A stretch of DNA of 64,000 nt from Ga0077536 sp035325705 (GTDB lineage Bacteria; Pseudomonadota; Gammaproteobacteria; Ga0077536), in assembly GCA_035325705.1 (NCBI GenBank), contig DAOKZI010000002.1, positions 124,001 through 188,000 of the forward strand, given 5' to 3'. The notes below the pieces were generated by a model that did not search any database, was not told where the DNA came from, and was given only the letters and a program-made list of their open reading frames with translations. This document shows positions 1 through 8,529 of the stretch, piece by piece (position 1 is the first letter of the stretch; the number at the start of each line of letters is the position of its first letter). Made by a program: the position numbers and the translations under genes.

Positions 1-456
1 CCCCGGGATGTGCGTGAACACCGGGTAGAGGCACTGCGAGTGCTGGGCCGCGGCGCGAAAGCCCGCGCCTATCATCGTGCGGATGACGACGGGCGTCTTC
101 GCCTTGCCGCCGAACATGTAGCGAAACTTCGCGGCCTGGTTGTAGATCTGGTCGAAGCACACCCCGAAGAAATCGATGAACATCAGCTCGCACACCGGCC
201 GCAGCCCGCAGGTCGCCGCGCCGATGGCGGCACCGACGAAAGCGGACTCGGAAATCGGCGTGTCCATGATGCGCTCGCCGTACTTGCCGTAGAGTCCCTT
301 GGTCACGCCGAGCACGCCGCCCCAGGCGTCCATCTCGCCGCTCGCGCCGCTGCCGCCGACGACGTCCTCGCCCATCACGATCACGTTCGAATCGCGCGCC
401 ATCTCCTGATCTAGCGCTTCGTTGATGGCCTGCTGGAACAAAATCTTTCGTGCCAT
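1..456 (-). CDS. TPP-dependent dehydrogenase E1 component, beta subunit (3' end outside window)
   Basis: Beta subunit of a thiamine-diphosphate-dependent 2-oxoacid or acetoin dehydrogenase E1. The reverse strand reads MARKILFQQAINEALDQEM, then a GEDV segment, ERIMDTPISES and EFFG/MFIDFF-like text. This is the usual order of the transketolase pyrimidine-binding domain in PdhB/AcoB proteins. The frame is open to the left edge, so about 150 residues of the usual 325 or so are visible. A GAGGAG ribosome-binding site sits directly before the ATG and overlaps the stop region of the alpha-subunit gene 11 bp upstream, so the two are co-transcribed. The family is clear. The substrate (pyruvate, acetoin or branched-chain 2-oxoacid) cannot be decided here because the E2 gene is not visible. 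Confidence 0.9.
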   Translation of the reverse strand, partial: MARKILFQQAINEALDQEMARDSNVIVMGEDVVGGSGASGEMDAWGGVLGVTKGLYGKYGERIMDTPISESAFVGAAIGAATCGLRPVCELMFIDFFGVCFDQIYNQAAKFRYMFGGKAKTPVVIRTMIGAGFRAAAQHSQCLYPVFTHIPG

Positions 457-467
457 GACGGCGCTCC

Positions 468-1430
468 TCAATAGCGGATGTAGACGTCGGTGACGAGATC
501 CTCGGGCAGCGGATCGGGCGCGGCGACGGCCTGCGCCACCGCGTCGTCGATCAGCTTCTGCACCTCGGCGTCGATCGCATCGAGCTCGACCGCGGCGATG
601 GTCGGCGCGACGCGCGCGCGGAAGCGCTGGAGACAGTCTTTCTCGGCGCGGAGGCGCTTCACCTCGTCCGGCGCGCGATAGGCCTGGTTGTCGCCTTCGA
701 AGTGGCCGAAGTAGCGATCGAGCTTGACCTCGATCAGCGAGGGCCCGCCGCCGTGACGCGCGCGATCGACGGCCGCGCGCGCGGCGTCGTAGACGGCGAA
801 GAAATCGTGACCGTCGACCGTGATGCCCGGCATGCCGAAGCCTGCGGCGCGCGTCGAGATGTCCTCGCAGGCGACCGAGAATTTCGCGGCGGTCGCTTCC
901 GCGTAACCGTTGTTCTCGGCGACGAAGATGGCTGGCAGCTTCCACACCGCGGCGAGATTCATCGCCTCGAAGGTCGTGCCCTGGTTCGATGCACCGTCGC
1001 CGAAGAACGCGACCGCGACGCCGCCGGTGCGCTTGAGCTTGGCCGCGAGCGCGGCGCCGCAGACCAGCGGCGGGCCGCCGCCGACGATGCCGTTCGCGCC
1101 GAGCATGCCGGTGTCGAGATCGGCGATGTGCATCGAGCCGCCCTTGCCGCGGCAGGTGCCGGTGCGCTTGCCGTAGATCTCGGCCATCATGCCGTGCACG
1201 TCGACGCCCTTGCCGATGCAGTGACCGTGGCCGCGATGCGTGCTCGCGATCTTGTCCTCGTCCGTGAGGTTCATGCAGACGCCGGCGGCCGAGGCTTCCT
1301 CGCCGGCATAAAGGTGGACGAAGCCCGGGATGCCGCCTTTCGCGAATTCGACGTGCACGCGCTCTTCGAATTCGCGAATGGTCTTCATGCGCCGATAGGC
1401 TTCGAGCAGATCTTCGCGCGACAAGGCCAT
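468..1430 (-). CDS. TPP-dependent dehydrogenase E1 component, alpha subunit (AcoA/PdhA type)
   Basis: E1 alpha subunit carrying the thiamine diphosphate site. The 320-residue protein starts MALSREDLLEAYRRMKTIR. It has the HRGHGHCIGKG segment and the TPP/Mg motif GDGASNQG ending in a downstream AENN (about residues 165-195). The length fits AcoA/PdhA. The open frame extends 92 codons further upstream, but that extension is arginine-rich and unlike the family. The chosen ATG follows a strong purine-rich ribosome-binding site (GGAGG, about 8 nt upstream). The beta subunit follows after 11 bp. The pair should form an alpha2beta2 E1 in the cytoplasm. Acetoin dehydrogenase and pyruvate dehydrogenase E1 are not separable by eye; the short, non-mitochondrial-type alpha chain slightly favours the acetoin-type subgroup. 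Confidence 0.92.
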   Translation of the reverse strand: MALSREDLLEAYRRMKTIREFEERVHVEFAKGGIPGFVHLYAGEEASAAGVCMNLTDEDKIASTHRGHGHCIGKGVDVHGMMAEIYGKRTGTCRGKGGSMHIADLDTGMLGANGIVGGGPPLVCGAALAAKLKRTGGVAVAFFGDGASNQGTTFEAMNLAAVWKLPAIFVAENNGYAEATAAKFSVACEDISTRAAGFGMPGITVDGHDFFAVYDAARAAVDRARHGGGPSLIEVKLDRYFGHFEGDNQAYRAPDEVKRLRAEKDCLQRFRARVAPTIAAVELDAIDAEVQKLIDDAVAQAVAAPDPLPEDLVTDVYIRY

Positions 1431-1668
1431 GAGCCCCCCTCCTTCTCGATGTTTGCTCGCGGACCGGCCAAGCCTAGCAAATCGCGACGGGCGCGCGGCG
1501 ATTCGCGAGCTCACGCTGCGTGGATGCTGCGCATGCACATCCGCTTGCGCATAGGCAGCCTCGTCGCGCACCACTAGAATCGGCGGCCGGACAGAGACGG
1601 GACGCGACGCATCGGTTCGTGCGTCGGCCGCCCGCTCGTCGGCATCCTCAACCATCAGGAGTACTCGC

Positions 1669-2595
1669 ATGCCGCTGACCGCCGAATCGATGGCAGTCCT
1701 CGACATCCTTCAGCAGAAGGGCGTCCATCCGCTCGATCACTTTGCGCCCGCCGAAGGCCGCCCTTATTTCAACGCCGTGTTCGCGACGCCGCCCGAGGAT
1801 CGCGAGGCCGTCGCGATCCTGCGCGAGCTGAGGATACCGGTCGCCGGCGACACGATCGCCGCGCGGCTCTACGCGCCCAAGGCCGGCCCGCTGCCGACGC
1901 TCGTGCACTTCCACGGCGGCGGCTGGGTCTACATGGGTCTCGAGACGCACGACGGCTACTGCCGTCATCTCGCCAACGCCGCGCAGATCGCGGTGATCGC
2001 CGTCGAGTACCGCAAGGCGCCCGAGTTCAAGGCGCCGACCGCGGCCGAGGACTGCAATGCCGCGCTGAAATGGGTGCTCGCGAATGCGGGCGATCTCGGC
2101 GTCGACGCCGCGCGCGTCGGCCTCATCGGCGACAGCGCCGGTGGCAATCTCGCCGCGGTCGTCGCGCAGCTCGCGCGCGACGCAGGCATCGCGCTCAAAT
2201 GCCAGGTGCTGACCTATCCCGCCGTCGACGCCACGCTCGCCTCCGCTTCCATCAAGGAAAACGCGACGGCGCCGATCCTCGGCGAAAAGGAAATGCGCTG
2301 GTTCTATGACCACTATCTGAACGGCGCGAAAGTGGACGCGAAGGACCCGCTCGTCTCCCCGCTCTATGCGCGCTCGCTCGCCAAGCTCCCGCCCGCCTTC
2401 ATATCGACCGCCGAATTCGATCCGCTGCGCGACGAAGGCGAGGCCTATGCGAAGCAGCTCGAGGCTGCCGGCGTGCCGGTCGAATGCAAGCGCTACGCCG
2501 GCGTCTTCCACGGCTTCCTGCTGATGAGCAAGCTCATCCCGGAAGGCCGTCAGCTCATTCAGGATCAGCTCGCGTTCTTGAAGCGCCATCTTTGA
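1669..2595 (+). CDS. Alpha/beta hydrolase of the hormone-sensitive-lipase family (esterase)
   Basis: A 308-residue carboxylesterase-type hydrolase. It carries the oxyanion-hole motif HFHGGGW (about residues 81-87), the nucleophile elbow GDSAGGN (about 152-158), an acid residue in the FDPLRDEG segment and a C-terminal histidine in GVFHGFLLM. This is the complete HSL (bacterial family IV) layout. The start has AGGAG 8 nt upstream. The gene is divergent from the E1 operon, with about 240 bp between start codons. No signal peptide is visible, so it is probably cytoplasmic. The natural substrate is unknown; the family acts on short acyl esters. Confidence 0.92.
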   Translation: MPLTAESMAVLDILQQKGVHPLDHFAPAEGRPYFNAVFATPPEDREAVAILRELRIPVAGDTIAARLYAPKAGPLPTLVHFHGGGWVYMGLETHDGYCRHLANAAQIAVIAVEYRKAPEFKAPTAAEDCNAALKWVLANAGDLGVDAARVGLIGDSAGGNLAAVVAQLARDAGIALKCQVLTYPAVDATLASASIKENATAPILGEKEMRWFYDHYLNGAKVDAKDPLVSPLYARSLAKLPPAFISTAEFDPLRDEGEAYAKQLEAAGVPVECKRYAGVFHGFLLMSKLIPEGRQLIQDQLAFLKRHL

Positions 2596-2645
2596 AGGGC
2601 ACGGAGGGAAGACGGGGATGGACCCAAGAGGGGCGCCCCGGCTTT

Positions 2646-2993
2646 CGTAGCCCGGGTGCAGCGTAGCGGAACCCGGATCGGGCATGGCCGATACGCGACA
2701 GCCTTCTTCTCGGATGCATGGGAGGACGGCGGGCGCGAATCCCGGTTACGCGATCTGGCGAGGCGCCGATCCCGGATTCCGCGGCGCTCCTTCCGGGCTA
2801 CAAGAGAACGATCTTCGTAGCCCGGAAGGAGCGCCGCGCAGCGGCGCGGAATCCGGGATCCGGCATGCCCGATGGACGAAGCGCGCTCACCGTGCGCTCC
2901 GTCCATGAGACCGAGCTCGCTCGAATGCATCAAGCGTTTTTCTTATTCTTCTCCGTGCCCTCCGCGCCCTCCGTGGCTAGATTTCTTTTCTTT
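2646..2993. repeat. Cluster of interspersed palindromic repeats between esterase and helicase
   Basis: The 570-bp gap between the esterase and the helicase holds no convincing gene. It contains GTAGCCCGG...CCGGG-type elements at about 2646-2680 (+), 2769-2801 (-) and 2815-2860 (+). The last two face each other and could form a long hairpin. A second repeat type, the reverse complement of CCACGGAGGGCACGGAG, ends at 2993 and is followed by TCTTTTC. Both types recur several times elsewhere in the window, always between genes. The rest of the gap (2994-3163) is the helicase leader, with nothing specific seen. Confidence 0.8.
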
Positions 2994-3163
2994 CAATGCC
3001 GCACCCGCTCTGTTACGCTGCGTTTGCGGTCGATGCTCCCAGTCTCCTGACCGCGGCCATTTCCGGCTCTCGTTCGTTCACTGATTTGCCTGCCCTGTGA
3101 CTGGCGCCCGGCACCAAGGCCCGCGGCGACAGGCTCAAATCGCGTATTGCTCATTGGAGTTCC

Positions 3164-4528
<1,365 letters not shown>

Positions 4529-4638
4529 GGCGCGCCATGCTGCTGCAAGATCGGTAGCAGGCACGGTGTTCCGGTAATTCCTCGCAGCCGGCCGCGGCCG
4601 GCGTTGAGGCGGCCGCGATCGTCGACCACACTCTGGGA

Positions 4639-4659
4639 GCGCCGCTGGGACAGCGGCGC
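4639..4659. other. Perfect 9-bp stem-loop upstream of a VPLPA-CTERM gene
   Basis: The arms GCGCCGCTG and CAGCGGCGC (4639-4647 and 4651-4659) are separated by a 3-nt loop. The structure lies between the helicase stop and the next start, 44 bp before the start. No T-run follows, so a Rho-independent terminator is not supported. It may fold in the leader RNA. Confidence 0.45.
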
Positions 4660-4702
4660 CGTCCGGCACTAGCGCCGAACAGAAACATCCAGGGAGGGCT
4701 CG

Positions 4703-5530
4703 ATGAAAGCGCAAGCGTTCCTGCCACTATTCGCCTTGACCGGGCTGCTGACGATCAGCGGTTCCGCCAGCGCGCTTGCGACCGCAGGCGTCTTCAGCAC
4801 CTACGGAATGGTCAACGACAGCGACTCCGGCCCCTTGACGGCCTCGGCCGCCGGTGCGTACGCCAACCGATATCTCGAGGGCTCGGTGTTCGCCGCGGCC
4901 GATCTGTCACGCGGCGTGCTGCGCCTCGCCGTCGACGCCTCGCCGGGCGAGCCCTTCACCGGCAACGCCGCCAGCGCGTTCGCCTCCTTTGCGGACACGA
5001 TCACGATCGTCGGCCCCAGCGCCTCGTCGGTGCCGGTGAGCTTCTTTCTCGACGTGAACGCTCGATTGACGGGCGACGCCCCCGACGACGGGACTTTCCG
5101 GCTGGACTTTTCCGCGGAGCTCGACGTGTCCGGCAACCTCGCGCCGAACGGTCCCAGCTTCAGCATCGTTCGCTTCAGGAACCCGGACGAGGACGTCATC
5201 CAGTGCGCGGGAAGCTGCAACGCCCTCAATGCACCGTTGACCACGGCGGGGCACGTCGACGCGACCCTGGCCTATACGCAGAATTTGGTGCCGAACCGGC
5301 CTTACGACATCGATGCCGTCATGCGGGCGACGGTCCTCGGTGCGCGCGACTCACAGCTCCACGTGGACGCCGGCCATACGGCGCGGCTGAGCGCCGTGCT
5401 GCCGGCGGGCTACAGCTTCAGCTCGGCGTCGGGCGGCTTCCTGACCGCGGTGCCGATTCCGGCCGCCGGCTGGCTGTTCGCGTCCGCACTCGGCGGCCTG
5501 GCGGCGCTGCGCAGGGCGCGCAGGCACTGA
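4703..5530 (+). CDS. VPLPA-CTERM sorting-domain protein, secreted
   Basis: A 275-residue exported protein of unknown function. It has an N-terminal signal peptide (basic start, hydrophobic run LPLFALTGLLTISG, cleavage near ASALA) and a C-terminal sorting module. That module consists of a VPIPAAGW motif, a hydrophobic helix (LFASALGGLAAL) and a basic RRARRH end. This is the tripartite architecture of VPLPA-CTERM/PEP-CTERM proteins, which are processed by exosortases and displayed or released with exopolysaccharide. No exosortase gene is in the window. The middle is rich in Ala, Ser, Asp and Gly with one Cys pair (CAGSC), probably beta-rich. The start follows GGGAGG. A second member of the same class follows 250 bp downstream. 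Confidence 0.85.
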   Translation: MKAQAFLPLFALTGLLTISGSASALATAGVFSTYGMVNDSDSGPLTASAAGAYANRYLEGSVFAAADLSRGVLRLAVDASPGEPFTGNAASAFASFADTITIVGPSASSVPVSFFLDVNARLTGDAPDDGTFRLDFSAELDVSGNLAPNGPSFSIVRFRNPDEDVIQCAGSCNALNAPLTTAGHVDATLAYTQNLVPNRPYDIDAVMRATVLGARDSQLHVDAGHTARLSAVLPAGYSFSSASGGFLTAVPIPAAGWLFASALGGLAALRRARRH

Positions 5531-5778
5531 CACGCATGCGTCGGACTATCGCCCGGCGCTGCGGGAAGCGGAACTAGGCCCGGTATTCGCCGCGGCGTCG
5601 AATTGCATCGATGCCGCGCGCGGTCCACGCTTCCCGTGAGTTCCGCCGTCGCGGGAGCGCTCGGCGATCACTCGCCGGCCAAGAAGGCCGGCGCCCCGCC
5701 GCGGCCGCACAGCGGTCACCGGCGAACATCCAAGGACGAGCTGCCGTGTCCGTTCCGACTGCGTTCGGGAGGCGACCC

Positions 5779-6501
5779 ATGCGCTTGCTTCGAGCCGATT
5801 TCCTGCACCGCCTGCGGGCGACACCCTTTCTCTTCATTCTTGCCGCGCTGGGCACGGGCCCGGCCCAGGCCGCCATCGCCGTCGCCGGCTTCGACGACGA
5901 TGCCGCCGGCTGGACCGGCCTCGCCTGTCCGAATCCCGGCGTCTGCGCGCTGGGCAGCGCGCCGCTGACGGTCGAGCATCTCGCCGCGGGCGGCAATCCC
6001 GGCGGTTATATCCGCACGCGCGATCCGAGCTCGAGCACGGCCGGGAGAGTCGCGCCGCCCGACGCCTTCGCGAGCCTGCTGGCGGAAGGGCAGACGCTGT
6101 CCTTCGACGCGCTGGTCGAGCGCAACGGCGGCGACGGCTTCTACGACAGCGCGACGGCGCCGCTGGTGACGATCGAGACGCCGAGCGGCACGCTCGTCTA
6201 CGCCACTTCCGATCTACCGATCATCGACGGCGACTGGAAGCACTACGACGTGCCGCTCTTCGAAGATCCCGCCTGGCAGCTCGCGACGAGCTCGGTTCGC
6301 GCGCTCGCGCCCGGCGAATTCACCACGCTGTTCGCGACGCGCACGCGGCTGACGATCATCTCCGAGTGGCTCAAGGACTCGGCGGATCTCGACACGGGCG
6401 GGCTCGACAACGTCACGCTGTCGGCCGTGCCCCTGCCCGGTGCGCTGCTGCTGATGTCGTCCGCCGTGCTGGCGATCGGACTGCGTCGCCGCCGCGGCTA
6501 G
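5779..6501 (+). CDS. VPLPA-CTERM sorting-domain protein, secreted
   Basis: A 240-residue exported protein. The chosen ATG follows GGGAGG and gives a signal peptide ending in a GTGPAQA-AI cleavage-like site; longer versions of the frame destroy this. It has a C-terminal VPLPGA motif, a hydrophobic stretch (LLLMSSAVLAIGL) and a final RRRRG. The central part contains GFDDDAAGW and an acidic, aromatic beta-type pattern with a Cys pair (CPNPGVC). This may be a carbohydrate-binding-like jelly roll, but that is only a guess. It ends 9 bp from the convergent exbD stop. Confidence 0.85.
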   Translation: MRLLRADFLHRLRATPFLFILAALGTGPAQAAIAVAGFDDDAAGWTGLACPNPGVCALGSAPLTVEHLAAGGNPGGYIRTRDPSSSTAGRVAPPDAFASLLAEGQTLSFDALVERNGGDGFYDSATAPLVTIETPSGTLVYATSDLPIIDGDWKHYDVPLFEDPAWQLATSSVRALAPGEFTTLFATRTRLTIISEWLKDSADLDTGGLDNVTLSAVPLPGALLLMSSAVLAIGLRRRRG

Positions 6502-6510
6502 GCGCCGGCG

Positions 6511-6915
6511 CTATTCGGCCTTCGTGATCACCGCCAGCTTGTCGATGCCCGCGCGCTCGATGACCGCCATCACCTTCGCGACCGTGCCGTAGCGCGCCGC
6601 GTCGTCGGCCTGCAGGAAGAGCGTCATCGCCGGATCCTGCGCCTTCATGTCTTTCAGCTCGAGCTCCAGCGCGTCGACCGAGGTCTCGCGCTTGTCGAGA
6701 TAGACCTTGCCTTCGGGATCGACGCTGACGGTGACGGCTTCGGGATCGTCCGGCGCCGAGGTCTCGGCGGTCTCGGGCAGGTTCACCTTGATCGCGTTGG
6801 TCAGCAGCGGCGCGGTGACGATGAAGACCACGAGCAGCACCAGCATCACGTCGACGAGCGGCGTGACATTGATCTCGCTCATCGCCTCACTGTCGTCGCC
6901 GGTATTGAAAGCCAT
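6511..6915 (-). CDS. exbD: Biopolymer transport protein ExbD
   Basis: A 134-residue inner-membrane protein. A short cytoplasmic N-terminus leads to EINVTPLVDVMLVLLVVFIV (about residues 13-32), the single transmembrane helix with the conserved proton-path aspartate in LVDVML. A periplasmic domain follows. With ExbB it converts proton motive force into TonB motion. The ATG overlaps the exbB stop by one base (TGATG), so translation is coupled. It is the last gene of tonB-exbB-exbD. Confidence 0.95.
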   Translation of the reverse strand: MAFNTGDDSEAMSEINVTPLVDVMLVLLVVFIVTAPLLTNAIKVNLPETAETSAPDDPEAVTVSVDPEGKVYLDKRETSVDALELELKDMKAQDPAMTLFLQADDAARYGTVAKVMAVIERAGIDKLAVITKAE

Positions 6916-7592
6916 CAGGGCCGCCCTCCGTTCGCCGGACGCTCCAGGCGCCAGGCCGTCTTCACCGCGAGATTCGCGAAGTCGGTCGCGAAGTCTTCGA
7001 GATCCGCGCAGAGGCTCTTGGTCCGGCGCAGGAAGAAGTTGTAGGCGAGCACGGCCGGCACCGCGACCGCGATGCCGATGGCGGTCGCAATCAGGGCGTC
7101 GCCGATGGGCCCCGCGACGACATCGAGGCTCGCCGAGCCCGCCTTCGTGATGTCCTTCAGCGCGTGCATGATGCCCCACACCGTGCCGAACAGGCCGACG
7201 AAGGGCGCCGTGCTGCCGACGCTGGCGAGGATGGTCAGGCCGCTCTCGAGCGAGCGGCGTTCGCGCTGTAGCTGCTGGCGCAGGCAGCGCTCGAGCAGGT
7301 CGCGACGATCGCCGGCGTGCTCCAGATCCTGCGCATCGCCGCCCGCCGGACGCAGCGCGTCGAAGCCGCGGGCGGCGAGACGCGCGGCCGGGCCGTCGGC
7401 GGTCTCGAGGGCCGCGGCGGTCGCGAGATTGGGGGCGGCCCAGAACGACCTCGTGTACCGGCGGTTCGACGCCGCGGCATGCAGGTTCTGCCACAGCTTC
7501 AGCAGCACCACGGTCCAGGTCGCGACCGAGAATGCGATCAGCGTGTACAGCGTCCACATGACGATTTGATCGTTGGAAAGGCTAGGATTCAC
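6915..7592 (-). CDS. exbB: MotA/TolQ/ExbB-family proton channel protein ExbB
   Basis: A 225-residue inner-membrane protein with three hydrophobic segments: near residues 12-32, around TAPFVGLFGTVWGI (about 120-145), and IGIAVAVPAVLAYNFF (about 165-190). The GLFGTVWG motif and the Thr-rich third helix match ExbB/TolQ channels. It forms the proton channel with ExbD and energises TonB. TolQ is the nearest alternative; the neighbouring tonB with a proline-rich spacer favours ExbB. The gene starts 11 bp after tonB. Confidence 0.94.
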   Translation of the reverse strand: MNPSLSNDQIVMWTLYTLIAFSVATWTVVLLKLWQNLHAAASNRRYTRSFWAAPNLATAAALETADGPAARLAARGFDALRPAGGDAQDLEHAGDRRDLLERCLRQQLQRERRSLESGLTILASVGSTAPFVGLFGTVWGIMHALKDITKAGSASLDVVAGPIGDALIATAIGIAVAVPAVLAYNFFLRRTKSLCADLEDFATDFANLAVKTAWRLERPANGGRP

Positions 7593-7603
7593 GGTCGTTC
7601 CCT

Positions 7604-8386
7604 TCAGTCTTTGAGTTTGAACGTGATGCGGATCGTGTGCTCGGCCGTGACGGGCACACCGTCGCGAGTCGCGGGCTTGAACGGGCGGCGCTTCACCGCG
7701 CGTATGGCTTCTTCGTCGAGGATCGAGCGGCCGCTGGATTCGGCGATCTCGACCTTGGTGACCTCGCCCTCGGTGTCGACCTGGAAGCGAACGACCACCG
7801 TGCCTTCCCAGCCGCGGCGCCGGGCGAGCAGCGGGAAGTTCGGCTGCACCTTGCCGACCGGCACGGGCGCGACGTACACGGCTTCGCGCGGCGCCGGCGC
7901 CGTGGCCGCGGACGGCGCGGCCGGCGCAGCAGATTGCGCCGAGGCCGGTGCCGATGGCGACGGAGTCGGCGCCGCCGGCGCAGATTCGACCGGCGCGGGC
8001 GGCGGCTCGGGGGCCGGCTTGGGCACGGGTTTGGGCTTCGGCTTCGGCACCGGCTTGGGCTTGGGTTTCGGTGGCGGCTCGGGTTTCGGCGGCGGCGGAG
8101 GGGGCGGCGTCTCGATCACGGGCGGCGGCGGCGCCGGCGCAGGAGGCGCGGGGGGCGTCGGCGGGGTCGGCGCGGGAGGCGTCGGCGCCGCGAGGAGCCT
8201 GATCTCGATCTGCGCGGGCTTCGGCAGCTCGACCGTTTCGCGCGGCAGGCTCAGCGCCCGGTACACGGCCGCATGGAGGCTGATGGAAAGCAGCCCGATC
8301 AATAGCCAGTGCCGCGTACGGACGTCGCCCGCCTCGCGCATGGACGAGGCGCGCGCGGCGAACGCGACTGGCGGGGCCACGTTCAT
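7604..8386 (-). CDS. tonB: Energy transducer TonB
   Basis: A 260-residue periplasm-spanning energy transducer. It has a transmembrane anchor (LLIGLLSISLHAAVYRAL, about residues 26-44), then a long Pro/Lys/Glu spacer with repeated PKPKPKPVPKP units (about 70-145). The C-terminal TonB domain (about 175-260) contains NFPLLARRRGWEGTVVVRF and SGRSILDEEAIRAVK. It couples ExbBD to outer-membrane TonB-dependent receptors. No such receptor is encoded in the window. A downstream ATG (about residue 16) is an alternative start; neither has an obvious ribosome-binding site. It heads the tonB-exbB-exbD operon, with a Fur-like palindrome about 75 nt upstream. Confidence 0.95.
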   Translation of the reverse strand: MNVAPPVAFAARASSMREAGDVRTRHWLLIGLLSISLHAAVYRALSLPRETVELPKPAQIEIRLLAAPTPPAPTPPTPPAPPAPAPPPPVIETPPPPPPPKPEPPPKPKPKPVPKPKPKPVPKPAPEPPPAPVESAPAAPTPSPSAPASAQSAAPAAPSAATAPAPREAVYVAPVPVGKVQPNFPLLARRRGWEGTVVVRFQVDTEGEVTKVEIAESSGRSILDEEAIRAVKRRPFKPATRDGVPVTAEHTIRITFKLKD

Positions 8387-8456
8387 CCTGCGGCCAGGCG
8401 GGGCGTACCGACGGGGATCATGGCCAGCGGCAGACTTTCCTGAAGGGGGCGGCAGA

Positions 8457-8477
8457 TCTAAATGCGAAGCATTCTAA
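8457..8477 (-). promoter_or_regulatory. Fur-box-like palindrome upstream of tonB
   Basis: The sequence TCTAAATGCGAAGCATTCTAA is almost perfectly symmetric. Its core AATGCGAAGCATT (8461-8473) has the AATGnnnnnCATT spacing of the classical Fur box. It lies about 75 nt upstream of the tonB start. Iron-dependent repression of tonB operons by Fur is well established in gammaproteobacteria. The central bases differ from the ATAAT core, so this is a candidate. Confidence 0.5.
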
Positions 8478-8529
8478 CAGTCGGCCTGCGGAATCGCACC
8501 GCGGCATCTCGGGCCGTTCCGCGGCGCGC

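Noticed and set aside
10..414. Forward-strand 134-codon frame at the left edge
   Set aside because: It is opposite the E1 beta gene, whose reverse frame has clear family motifs and is open to the edge.
1431..1706. N-terminal extension of the E1 alpha frame
   Set aside because: It is arginine-rich, unlike the family, and a strong ribosome-binding site marks the internal ATG at 1430.
7150..8400. Forward Gly-rich frames over the tonB operon, resembling a PE-PGRS-like protein
   Set aside because: The GGGGG coding is the complement of the TonB proline-rich spacer; tonB and exbB motifs on the reverse strand are complete.
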